Below, piece by piece: positions 6,633 to 14,663 of a stretch of 15,057 nucleotides of DNA. A program made the translations under genes and the position numbers. Under the pieces are notes generated by a model. It saw nothing but the letters and a program-made list of their open reading frames with translations, was not told the DNA's origin and did not search any database. The DNA lies in assembly GCA_027073945.1 (NCBI GenBank), contig JALTEL010000665.1:1-15057 (forward strand), read 5' to 3'. Positions within the stretch are counted from its first letter, which is position 1; the number at the start of each line of letters is the position of its first letter. This DNA is from Caldifarciminota bacterium (GTDB lineage Bacteria; WOR-3; Hydrothermia; UBA1063; CAJXJZ01).

Positions 6633-7946
6633 ATGGCAAAGAGAGTGTTAATACTCGGAGCAGCAGGAAGAGATTTCCACAACTTCAATGTCTTCTTCAG
6701 AGACAACAAAGAATATACTGTTGTCGCATTCACGGCTACGCAGATACCAGATATAGAAGGTAGAAAGTATCCTGCAGAACTTGCAGGTTCTCTGTATCCC
6801 GATGGTATTCCCATATATGCAGAGGACGATATGGCAAAAATTATAAAAGAACAAAAAATAGATATTGTTGTTTTTGCTTATTCAGATGTTCCCCATGAGT
6901 ACGTGATGCACAGAGCATCGTTGGCCAATGCCGAGGGCGCTGATTTTTGGCTTATGGGAATAAATAAAACCGCATTAAAATCAACGAAGCCCGTGATTGC
7001 CATCTGTGCATCCAGAACAGGTGCCGGAAAAAGCCAGACAACAAGACGTGTGGCTGAGATTCTAAAGGAAATGGGTAAAAAAGTATCAATCGTACGTCAT
7101 CCAATGCCTTATGGAGATTTAGTAAAACAGGCAGTTCAAAGATTCGCAACAATGGATGACCTTACAAAATATCACTGTACAATAGAAGAAAGAGAGGAAT
7201 ATGAGCCTCATATAACAAGAGGAAATGTCGTTTATGCAGGTGTTGATTACGAGAAAATACTGAGAAAAGTGGAATCCGAATCCGATATAGTGCTATGGGA
7301 CGGAGGGAACAACGATACCCCATTCTTCAAACCTGATCTTCACATCGTAGTTGTTGACCCACACAGACCATATCATGAGTTATCCTATCATCCCGGAGAA
7401 ACAAATGTTAGAATGGCCAATGTAATTGTGATAAACAAAGTGGATACCGCATATCCCGAAGACGTGGAGACTGTCAGAGAAAATGTGCGCTCAGTAAACC
7501 CGAACGCAGTAATTGTAGAAGCTGCATCCCCTATTTTTGTTGAAAACGGAGAGATGATACGGGGGAAAAAGGTCATAGTTGTTGAAGATGGCCCCACACT
7601 CACACATGGAGGTATGACTTACGGAGCAGGCTGGGTTGCAGCTGAAAAATTCGGCGCATCCGAAGTTATCAACCCAAGAGAATATGCTGTGGGCTCAATT
7701 AAAAAGACTTATGAAAAATACGATCAAACAGGCAGCATTTTACCTGCAATGGGTTATTCGGAAAACCAACTGAAAGAACTCGAAGAGACAATCAATAATA
7801 CGCCTGCAGAGCTTGTTATCATTGCAACCCCTATTGACCTGGGAAAAATTCTTAAAATGAACAAACCCTCTGTAAGGGTTAAATATGAATTGCAGGAAAT
7901 AGGTCATCCTGACCTTGAGGAGATATTAAAAAAATTTTTATCATAA
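6633..7946 (+). CDS. Cyclic 2,3-diphosphoglycerate synthetase-like P-loop protein (COG2403)
   Basis: A 437-residue soluble protein of the COG2403 family, annotated either as predicted GTPase or as cyclic 2,3-diphosphoglycerate synthetase. The archaeal enzyme makes the osmolyte/thermoprotectant cDPG from 2,3-diphosphoglycerate and ATP. The N-terminal part (1-115) is Rossmann-like, beginning VLILGAAGRDFHNFN, a strong family signature. A P-loop ASRTGAGKS (126-134) follows, then a Walker-B-like LWDGGNND (221-228) and INKVD (267-271), which resembles the NKxD guanine-specificity motif. Length is close to that of the archaeal enzyme (about 460). It has a good promoter and ribosome binding site and is the first gene of a cluster, 17 bp ahead of the metallo-beta-lactamase fusion. 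Family membership is firm. Whether this bacterium makes cDPG or uses the fold on another substrate is open. Confidence 0.85.
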   Translation: MAKRVLILGAAGRDFHNFNVFFRDNKEYTVVAFTATQIPDIEGRKYPAELAGSLYPDGIPIYAEDDMAKIIKEQKIDIVVFAYSDVPHEYVMHRASLANAEGADFWLMGINKTALKSTKPVIAICASRTGAGKSQTTRRVAEILKEMGKKVSIVRHPMPYGDLVKQAVQRFATMDDLTKYHCTIEEREEYEPHITRGNVVYAGVDYEKILRKVESESDIVLWDGGNNDTPFFKPDLHIVVVDPHRPYHELSYHPGETNVRMANVIVINKVDTAYPEDVETVRENVRSVNPNAVIVEAASPIFVENGEMIRGKKVIVVEDGPTLTHGGMTYGAGWVAAEKFGASEVINPREYAVGSIKKTYEKYDQTGSILPAMGYSENQLKELEETINNTPAELVIIATPIDLGKILKMNKPSVRVKYELQEIGHPDLEEILKKFLS

Positions 7947-7963
7947 AATAAGGAGGGGATATA

Positions 7964-9646
7964 ATGCCCGATAATGAAGAATTATTTGAGGAAGTGGCAA
8001 AAATAGTGCAGGATAGGATTAATGCCTATCTCAACGAAACTGTTGATGGTGTTAATAAGAGAATAGAGGAATTCCGCTCCGAGATGGAAAATAAAATCAA
8101 CACAATAAAAGAAGAAAAGACAAATGCAGTAAGTCAGGCCATTGAAGAAAAAGTCAATGTGGAAGATATTGCTAACCAAACAAAAGAAGAATCCGATACA
8201 ATTTCTAAAAATAAAGTAGATGAACTTGTTGCCGAGCTTGATAAGCTGATCAAAGAGAAGGTTGACGCACATAATGATGAATTTGAAAATATAATCACTA
8301 AAAGTCTCAAATCCAGAGACACAGGCGAAAAAATCACAAAGGAAATTGTATCATGGATAGAGGAACATAAAGATTACCTGGGTGATATTCTCAGCGAACG
8401 TGTAAAATTCATCATTGAAGAGAAAAAGGAAAAAGACATTATTAAAAACGTTGAGGAATTTGTAAAGGCTCCTGAGTTTAAAGATATGGTCAAACTCTCG
8501 TTTATGAACTGGATTTCAAATTCAAAGGAAGCATTTACAGGAGTTGCCAGAGAAGTACTTGAAGCTGAAATCAACAAAGAAAAGGATAGAATAATAAAAA
8601 ATGCGCTAAAGGATGTTTCCTCAACTATTAAGGAATCCGTTAATGCGTCCATAGAAAAGGAACTGAAAGAAAATATAGACAAGATTGTGCAGGACATAAA
8701 GTCTCAACTGGACGATATTAATGCAAGGATAGCACAACTGAGCAAAGGTGCAGCACCCTCTGAACCTGCAACGGAAGAGAAAAATGAAGAAGCCCAGGCT
8801 GATATAGAATTTGATGAGAACGCAGAGCAAAATCTGGAAAATCTCGCAGGGGAAGATACAGGGGTTGAAGTGCAGGAAGAGGAAGCAGAAAAAGAGGAAG
8901 AACAAGTCACAGTGGAAGAGGAAAAACCAGAGGAAGCCGTGGTTTCAATTGAGGCAAAAGAAAGAGGTATAAGACTTAAATCTGCAATTAACATAAAATA
9001 CTACGGTCATTCAGCATTTTTATTGGAGAGTAATGGGGTAAAAATAATAACAGACCCGTATAAAAAAGGCGCGCTTGACGGAGCAATTAACTACGAACCA
9101 ATAGAAGATGTCGCGGATATAGTTACAGTGAGCCACGGTCATATGGACCATGCGGGCTGGAAAGAAATTCCCGGCGAGCCCACGCTTGTTGAAGCAGCAG
9201 GCGAAAAGGTCGTAAAAGGCATAAAATTCAAAGGTATACCTGCATTCCATGACAAAGCCCATGGCCAATTGAGAGGTTCAATTATGATATTCTCCATGCA
9301 ACTGTCAGGCGCCAACATAGTGCATCTTGGAGACCTCGGACATGTCCTCACTCCTGAACAGATTAAGGAAATAGGCGTGGTGGATATACTTATGCTACCT
9401 GTTGGCGGATACTTTACCATTGACGCAGAAGACGCATGGCATGTTGCAAATCAATTGAATCCCATAGTTATCATGCCTATACACTATAAAACGGAAAAAG
9501 TTGACCTTCCCATATCCGATCTTGAGCCATTCCTTTCAACCGCACCGAGTGATTATGCCGTTAAAAGGTTCAATTCATCCGTGGTAGAATTTGATAGGCT
9601 CCCAAACAAGCCCACAATATGGATACTTGACCCTGCAAATATCTAA
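7964..9646 (+). CDS. Coiled-coil protein fused to a metallo-beta-lactamase-fold hydrolase
   Basis: A 560-residue cytoplasmic protein without signal peptide or membrane segment. Residues 1-260 are highly charged and helical, with long coiled-coil-like heptads (for example 20-110 and 200-260). Residues 262-330 are a low-complexity acidic linker dominated by Glu. Residues 343-560 are a metallo-beta-lactamase fold of the COG2220/UPF0173 type, starting IKYYGHSAFLL. Metal ligands are present: HGHMDH (His391, His393, Asp395, His396), His429 (FHD), Asp457 (GDLGH) and His507 (PIHYKT). Stand-alone members are about 220-230 residues and consist of the C-terminal part only, so the N-terminal 340 residues are an unusual addition. 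The start has a very strong AAGGAGGGG (7950-7958). The gene lies 17 bp after the COG2403 gene and 2 bp before rlmN. The substrate is unknown; the coiled coil could give oligomerisation or localisation. Confidence 0.85.
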   Translation: MPDNEELFEEVAKIVQDRINAYLNETVDGVNKRIEEFRSEMENKINTIKEEKTNAVSQAIEEKVNVEDIANQTKEESDTISKNKVDELVAELDKLIKEKVDAHNDEFENIITKSLKSRDTGEKITKEIVSWIEEHKDYLGDILSERVKFIIEEKKEKDIIKNVEEFVKAPEFKDMVKLSFMNWISNSKEAFTGVAREVLEAEINKEKDRIIKNALKDVSSTIKESVNASIEKELKENIDKIVQDIKSQLDDINARIAQLSKGAAPSEPATEEKNEEAQADIEFDENAEQNLENLAGEDTGVEVQEEEAEKEEEQVTVEEEKPEEAVVSIEAKERGIRLKSAINIKYYGHSAFLLESNGVKIITDPYKKGALDGAINYEPIEDVADIVTVSHGHMDHAGWKEIPGEPTLVEAAGEKVVKGIKFKGIPAFHDKAHGQLRGSIMIFSMQLSGANIVHLGDLGHVLTPEQIKEIGVVDILMLPVGGYFTIDAEDAWHVANQLNPIVIMPIHYKTEKVDLPISDLEPFLSTAPSDYAVKRFNSSVVEFDRLPNKPTIWILDPANI

Positions 9647-9648
9647 AT

Positions 9649-10707
9649 TTGAAAAAAAATCTGAAGCAGGCCTGTAAAGACGGTATAGCAGAGTGTGTAA
9701 GAGTAGCAAGTGTTCAGTTTCAACCTTATAATTATGAGCAAATAAAACGCTGGATATGGAAAAAAGGCGAGAGTGATATAGATAAATTCACGGATATTTC
9801 CATTTCTGTCCGTGAAGTATTGAAACAGCATTTTGAAATAAAAAGTATAGAACCCCTGTCAATACGGCAATCTACGGACAAATCCACAAAGTTTTTATTC
9901 TCACTTCTGGATAATGCAAAGATTGAAGCTGTTTTCATACCGGACGGCAAGAGAAAAACAATATGCGTATCTTCTCAATCAGGATGCGCCCTTCAATGTT
10001 CTTTTTGTGCCACAGGCAGGATGGGATTTAAAAGAAATCTCTTCTTCTGGGAAATACTGGATCAGGTGAGATTTATAAGAGACCACAAAAAGCAAGATAT
10101 AACCAATGTTGTATTCATGGGCATGGGCGAGCCCATGCTGAATATGGAGGAAGTTTTAACGGCAATTGATTTTTTAACGGACAGCAATGCATTTCAGATA
10201 GGAGCCAGAAAAATAACTGTATCCACGAGCGGTATTATTCCGGGCATACGCAAGCTTTCCACATACGATAAAAAGGTTAAACTGGCAGTATCACTTAACA
10301 GTGCAATACAGGAAAAAAGGGAAGAGATAATGCCCATAGCAAAAACTTACAGACTCAAAGAATTGAAAAAAGCATTGCTCTTATATTACCAGAAAAAAAA
10401 GAGATGGATTACATTTGAATACATACATCTTCCGGGCTTTAACGACGGAGCAAAAGATGTTCAGGCACTCAGAAATTTTATAAGCGGGCTTCCATGTAAA
10501 ATAAATATCATACCCTACAATACTTTTGCTGGTTCTCCATTCCGCGAACCCACCCGAAGAGAAACAACAGCTTTTATAAAAAGGCTTTACAAATTTCCTG
10601 TGCCAATCACATTGAGAGAATCCAGAGGGAGAGATATAGAAGGTGCATGCGGTCAACTTGCCTATGCAAAGAAAAACCACGACTCTCAAGCCCTATCACA
10701 AGGTTGA
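9649..10707 (+). CDS. rlmN: RlmN-type radical SAM 23S rRNA / tRNA adenine-C2 methyltransferase
   Basis: A 352-residue dual-specificity methyltransferase that methylates C2 of A2503 in 23S rRNA and of A37 in some tRNAs. It uses two SAM molecules and a [4Fe-4S] cluster. The cluster cysteines are Cys113, Cys117 and Cys120 (CALQCSFC). Cys334 (GACGQL) is the methyl-carrying cysteine, and Cys106 (ICVSS) is at the position of the second conserved cysteine of E. coli RlmN. Other signatures are GMGEPMLN (158-165), STSG (192-195) and the N-terminal YEQIKRWIWKKG RNA-binding segment. It is slightly shorter than E. coli RlmN (384). The start must be TTG at 9649 or later, because the frame is closed by a stop at 9628-9630 and no ATG or GTG lies between. 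No ribosome binding site is evident. The stop of the preceding gene is only 2 bp upstream, so translational coupling is likely. Confidence 0.93.
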   Translation: MKKNLKQACKDGIAECVRVASVQFQPYNYEQIKRWIWKKGESDIDKFTDISISVREVLKQHFEIKSIEPLSIRQSTDKSTKFLFSLLDNAKIEAVFIPDGKRKTICVSSQSGCALQCSFCATGRMGFKRNLFFWEILDQVRFIRDHKKQDITNVVFMGMGEPMLNMEEVLTAIDFLTDSNAFQIGARKITVSTSGIIPGIRKLSTYDKKVKLAVSLNSAIQEKREEIMPIAKTYRLKELKKALLLYYQKKKRWITFEYIHLPGFNDGAKDVQALRNFISGLPCKINIIPYNTFAGSPFREPTRRETTAFIKRLYKFPVPITLRESRGRDIEGACGQLAYAKKNHDSQALSQG

Positions 10708-10745
10708 CCTTATTGATTCTTTCTATAAAACTTACATTAATGCAT

Positions 10746-10759
10746 TTGCAAATTTGCAA
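10746..10759. promoter_or_regulatory. 14-bp palindrome TTGCAAATTTGCAA upstream of the GGDEF gene, overlapping a candidate promoter
   Basis: TTGCAAATTTGCAA is a perfect inverted repeat in the 74-bp gap after rlmN. Its left half TTGCAA (10746-10751) can serve as a -35 element, with TATTTA (10769-10774) as -10 after exactly 17 bp. Transcription would then start near 10781, at the ATG of the GGDEF gene, which lacks a ribosome binding site. A dimeric repressor bound here would block the promoter. Both the operator and the promoter readings are inferred from sequence alone. Confidence 0.35.
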
Positions 10760-10781
10760 GTATCGCTTTATTTAATTACCT

Positions 10782-13631
10782 ATGTTGAGTAACCTTGAAG
10801 ACAAACATAGAATTTACTCAATAGAAACTTACATAGACGAACTTACCGGCGCCCTGAACAGGCGATACCTTAATCTCATAGTTGACCGGGAAATTCAGAG
10901 ATGCCGCAGATACAAAAAGAAATTCTGCATAATGATTGCCGACCTTGATAATTTCAAGATAATTAACGATACATACGGTCATCTCACAGGAGACAAGGCA
11001 CTGAGATTTTTTACAAAAACCACAAGAGATTTCTTGCGCGCTGCAGACAGCATTATAAGATATGGAGGGGACGAATTCATAGTCATGTTGCCCAATACAG
11101 ACATTGCGGGCGCAGAGAGGGTGGGAAATAGAATAATCGAACTGTTGAAGAAAAATGAATTTGAAGGACTAAAGCTCAGCGCTAGTATAGGGCTGGCAAT
11201 GTTTCCTGAGCATGGAGAGACATGGGAAGAGATATTCTCTGTAGCTGATAGGGCATTATACAATGCCAAGAGACTGGGTAAAGGTCGTGTATCCCGCCCT
11301 GACAGCAGTGTTTATACGCTTGTTCTGCCAACAAAATATATCGTAGGAAGAAGAGAAGAGTCTTCATGGATAAGCTCGAATATCAAAGAACCCGGTATTT
11401 TACATGTTGTCAAAGGCGAAGTTGGAGTGGGAAAAACAAGGCTTGTTGTGGAAACGCTTAAAAAGCTCCATGTAACTTATGCCTATGCCAAGACCATGGG
11501 GGCACTGCATAATGTCTCCTATTTTCTAATAAGAGACCTTTTGAAAAATCTGCTGGACACAAGACGATACGATGTCTTTTCAACATTCGAAACCCTTAAA
11601 GAATCTCAACGCATGGAAATCTCAAAATTTATGCCTTATATTTTTAAATCTCATATTCAAAAGTCAGCCAAGGGAGACAAATTTACCCTGTATGAAGCAC
11701 TTATCTCGTTCCTCAAGCATATAGCTCATGAAAGACTCTTACTTGTCTTTGATGACCTCCAATGGATAGATAGGGCAAGTGCAGATTTTGTAAATTTTCT
11801 CGTGGGCTCGCAACCCGAAAATATCACCTTTCTTGGAATTTTCAGAATGGAAGAGCTAAGTAATAGCCCCATTTATGATGTAATCAGCCTTTTAAGCAGG
11901 ACACGGCAGTATAACGAACTTTTTCTGGAACCGCTATCCAAGGTTGAAAGCACATCTATGGTGCAACTTGCTCTTGGCGCTCCACCCTCTCAAAAGCTGG
12001 CGAACCTGATCTTTGAAGAAACAGGCGGCAATCCTTTCTTTATAGAGGAAATTCTGCGTAAGTTCCACGATGGAAATCTGATTTCTTTTGAAAATGGGCA
12101 ATGGGAATTAAAGGGAAAATATGTACCATCGCCTTCTCAAAGCATAGAGCAAATCGTTCAAAGGAAAATACAAGAATTTAGCAACCAGGAAAGAACCATT
12201 CTTGACTATGCCAGTGTATGTGGCAGAGAAGTTGATGCAATAATTTTAAGTAAAGCTTCAGGTTATAATGAAGGAGAGGTGTATGATATCCTTGATAAAA
12301 TGGTGCAGAGAAATATTCTAAAAGAGGGAACTTCGTCAGACTATTTATTTTCAGAAGGCGTTATAAGGGAAATCATTGAGAACAAACTGTCAAAGGGGAA
12401 AATGAAGTTCTACCACAAAACCATAGCAAAGGCCATAGAAGAAATACACAGCGAGGATATTAAAGACTATCTCGAAGAACTCGTTCATCACTACCAGATA
12501 GCAGGTGTGCCTGACAAAACAAAGTATTACGCTAAAATGGCAGGAGATAGGGCACATGAGGTGTATACCTTTGAACGCGCAATTGTATATTATAAAATAG
12601 CTATTGGCAAGCTTCCACCAAGCGATGAAGCATTTGAAATCATGTCCAAACTCATAGACAGCTATAAATCCCTTGGGAAACATAGAGAGGCAATAGAACA
12701 ACTCAAGGCAATGTTTGAGGAATATCCCCATAAGAAAAAAGAGCTCAATGATGCTATTGCAGATGCTTACATACGGCTTGGGGAATGGAATAACGCAATA
12801 GAGCATTACAAAAAAGCCATAGAACTAACCACAGATGAGCGTGAGCGATATCGTATAGAACTTGAACTGGCATGGGCACTTCTCAATTATCCCAGGCATG
12901 ATGAAGCAGGAAAAATCCTTGAAAAAGCACAAAATTATTTCGAAACTCACGGCAAGGAAGAAGATAACTATAACATGTTTGTCTGGATTCACACAGGCTT
13001 TGCAACAATCGCAAATATGCTGCAGAAATTTTCCGAAGCTGTTAAACATTATAAATTATCTTTGAAATACAGCGAAAAAATGCAAAGTCTGTATAATATG
13101 GCAGTTTCACATCTAAATCTGGGCATAGCGCTTTCACAACTTGAAAAACCAAATGAGGCACTTGAACATTACAAAGTAGCCCTTGAAATGTCACATAAAG
13201 GCAATTATATCTATCTTTATTCCATTACTCTCCAGAACATAGGGCAGATACATAACCAATTAGGGCATTTTAAAAAAGCTCTCGGATATCTTACAGAGTG
13301 CGAACGGAATTTTGAACTCATGAAAAATTATTTCAACTTGATGCTCAATCACCTAAGTATCAGTGATGTATATATAAATCTTGATGAACTGGATAAAGCA
13401 ATGCATCATGCTCAAAAAGCCTATGAACTGTCTCTCACACTTAAAACCCCTTTTGACCATATTTACGCCAAGCTTGCTATGTCACAAATACAAATACTTA
13501 ATAATGAATATCAAAAGGCAAAAGAAAACCTTGAAAGTGTCAAGGATAGCATTTACAGTACTCCTGATCCCACTCTACCCATAAGATGGCATGAGATTAT
13601 GGGAGATATATATGGGTATGCAAAATCATAA
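10782..13631 (+). CDS. Diguanylate cyclase (GGDEF) fused to a STAND-like ATPase and TPR repeats; frame broken near the 3' end
   Basis: A 949-residue cytoplasmic protein. Residues 15-170 are a GGDEF domain with intact YGGDEF (94-99), metal/GTP residues Asp54, Asn62 and Asp63, and an inhibitory I-site RAAD (Arg86, Asp89). It should make c-di-GMP from GTP and be product-inhibited. Residues 185-430 are a P-loop ATPase of the AAA_16/STAND kind: Walker A GEVGVGKT (212-219), Walker B LLLVFDD (319-325) and GGNPFFIEEI (415-424). A winged-helix-like segment follows (455-540), then many TPR repeats from about 580, for example AYIRLGEWNNAIEHYKKAIEL. The layout parallels cyclase-ATPase-TPR proteins in which a class III nucleotide cyclase occupies the GGDEF position. 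No ribosome binding site precedes the ATG. The last five residues after Tyr944 are frameshifted: the TPR continues in another frame from 13612 to 13971. The original product was probably about 1063 residues. Confidence 0.85.
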   Translation: MLSNLEDKHRIYSIETYIDELTGALNRRYLNLIVDREIQRCRRYKKKFCIMIADLDNFKIINDTYGHLTGDKALRFFTKTTRDFLRAADSIIRYGGDEFIVMLPNTDIAGAERVGNRIIELLKKNEFEGLKLSASIGLAMFPEHGETWEEIFSVADRALYNAKRLGKGRVSRPDSSVYTLVLPTKYIVGRREESSWISSNIKEPGILHVVKGEVGVGKTRLVVETLKKLHVTYAYAKTMGALHNVSYFLIRDLLKNLLDTRRYDVFSTFETLKESQRMEISKFMPYIFKSHIQKSAKGDKFTLYEALISFLKHIAHERLLLVFDDLQWIDRASADFVNFLVGSQPENITFLGIFRMEELSNSPIYDVISLLSRTRQYNELFLEPLSKVESTSMVQLALGAPPSQKLANLIFEETGGNPFFIEEILRKFHDGNLISFENGQWELKGKYVPSPSQSIEQIVQRKIQEFSNQERTILDYASVCGREVDAIILSKASGYNEGEVYDILDKMVQRNILKEGTSSDYLFSEGVIREIIENKLSKGKMKFYHKTIAKAIEEIHSEDIKDYLEELVHHYQIAGVPDKTKYYAKMAGDRAHEVYTFERAIVYYKIAIGKLPPSDEAFEIMSKLIDSYKSLGKHREAIEQLKAMFEEYPHKKKELNDAIADAYIRLGEWNNAIEHYKKAIELTTDERERYRIELELAWALLNYPRHDEAGKILEKAQNYFETHGKEEDNYNMFVWIHTGFATIANMLQKFSEAVKHYKLSLKYSEKMQSLYNMAVSHLNLGIALSQLEKPNEALEHYKVALEMSHKGNYIYLYSITLQNIGQIHNQLGHFKKALGYLTECERNFELMKNYFNLMLNHLSISDVYINLDELDKAMHHAQKAYELSLTLKTPFDHIYAKLAMSQIQILNNEYQKAKENLESVKDSIYSTPDPTLPIRWHEIMGDIYGYAKS

Positions 13632-13971
13632 CGAGGCATTAAACTCATACCTCAAATGCATCGAACTTTCCGAAAATAACACCCTTACTAAGCCAACCCT
13701 GAGTAAATTGAATTTAAAAACTGCACAATCATATAAATATTTAAACAATGAAGAGGCTACGGACTCCTACCTATCAAAAGCCCTTGAATTAAGGGAAATG
13801 ATCAAAGATGAATACAGCAGAATGCTTCTTGACTTTGATGTTGCTAAAACCTTCTGGATAATCGGCGAAAAAGAGAAGGCACAGGAGATATTTAAGAACA
13901 TTTTGCCCCAGCTTGAGAAAAGAGATGCAAGACTTTTGATAAGGCAGCTTGAAGAACTCAAAAACGAGTAA
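13591..13971 (+). CDS. C-terminal TPR segment of the GGDEF/ATPase protein, displaced by a frameshift
   Basis: A 126-codon frame overlapping the end of the large gene by 41 bp. From the ATG at 13612 it reads as a direct continuation of its TPR array. MGMQNHNEALNSYLKCIEL completes the repeat begun by WHEIMGDIY, and further helical pairs follow (TAQSYKYLNNEEATDSYLSKALEL; VAKTFWIIGEKEKAQEIFKNIL). The codons upstream of 13612 merely re-read the larger gene in another frame. No ribosome binding site stands before either ATG. It is best treated as the missing tail of that gene rather than an independent gene. Possible explanations are a pseudogene, a slippage-controlled on/off state, or a sequence error. 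Confidence 0.6.
   Translation: MRLWEIYMGMQNHNEALNSYLKCIELSENNTLTKPTLSKLNLKTAQSYKYLNNEEATDSYLSKALELREMIKDEYSRMLLDFDVAKTFWIIGEKEKAQEIFKNILPQLEKRDARLLIRQLEELKNE
13606..13613 (+). repeat. (AT)4 tract at the frame break of the GGDEF/ATPase/TPR gene
   Basis: The run ATATATAT lies exactly where the TPR reading frame changes. One more AT unit would give ...GDIY-MGMQNHNEAL..., which fits the TPR consensus spacing exactly. The present sequence instead reads GDIYGYAKS-stop. A dinucleotide contraction, from slipped-strand replication or a sequencing/assembly error, is the simplest explanation. Confidence 0.6.
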
Positions 13972-14069
13972 GCACACACCGTTTTTAGTTAAAGACGTGC
14001 TATTCAAATTATATGCCTTTTAGAAAAATATACTAATTGAATATTAACAGATAGACGCCTTTTTAAATA

Positions 14070-14498
14070 TTATGCTTTGCTTTCTAACTGCTTTTTGAAA
14101 TATGTATACAGTGCATCATAAAGCCAGAATTCTTTTTCCAGAGTCTCATAATCATCTTTGCACATAAGCGTGTAGCCTCTGCCGAATACATCCAGTGCAA
14201 CGGCAAGTGGAGAAGGATTTTCCGGATGTGTATCCGCCTCTCTGACGATTAACTGAATCTTTTTCAATACAGGGTCTTGAATATTGTATTTCTCTATAAA
14301 GGCATCAAACGAGCACTTATTACCATGGTGCCCAAGTTCCACCCCTTTCATATCAAAGGGCGTCCCTTCTGTTATGGTTGAGGGGTCTGTGTCTCTGGGA
14401 ACAAAAATAAACTCGGCGTCAGGGTCAATGAACCTCTTTATAAGCCATGGACATGCCACCCTATCCACATGAACCCTTTCTCTGGTCACCCATTTCAT
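14070..14498 (-). CDS. ChrB-type chromate-resistance domain protein (stand-alone C-terminal domain)
   Basis: A 142-residue protein matching the C-terminal domain of ChrB (chromate resistance family PF09828 as remembered). It starts KWVTRERVHVDRVACPWLIKRFIDPDAEFIFVP, in which the DRxACPWLI-x-RF-x-DPDA signature is characteristic. Full ChrB is about 320 residues with an additional N-terminal half, which is absent here. In chromate operons ChrB regulates or supports the ChrA efflux pump. No chrA lies in this window, so the actual role may differ, and many bacteria carry orphan copies. No signal peptide is visible, although the family is sometimes labelled exported. The start is supported by AAGGAGG (14511-14505), 6 nt before the ATG. 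No intrinsic terminator was identified in the 98 bp downstream. Confidence 0.8.
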   Translation of the reverse strand: MKWVTRERVHVDRVACPWLIKRFIDPDAEFIFVPRDTDPSTITEGTPFDMKGVELGHHGNKCSFDAFIEKYNIQDPVLKKIQLIVREADTHPENPSPLAVALDVFGRGYTLMCKDDYETLEKEFWLYDALYTYFKKQLESKA

Positions 14499-14663
14499 AA
14501 AGCACCTCCTTCAAAGTGTTTTCAGGACAAACTTCCATATAAAGCACCAAATACATACTTATGGCAAATACAAAATTCGGGCATTTGCAATAAACATATA
14601 TGGCCCTGCTATGTAACCAATATCTCTCATTCCTAATTATATTTATAGTTTAAAAATAACATT

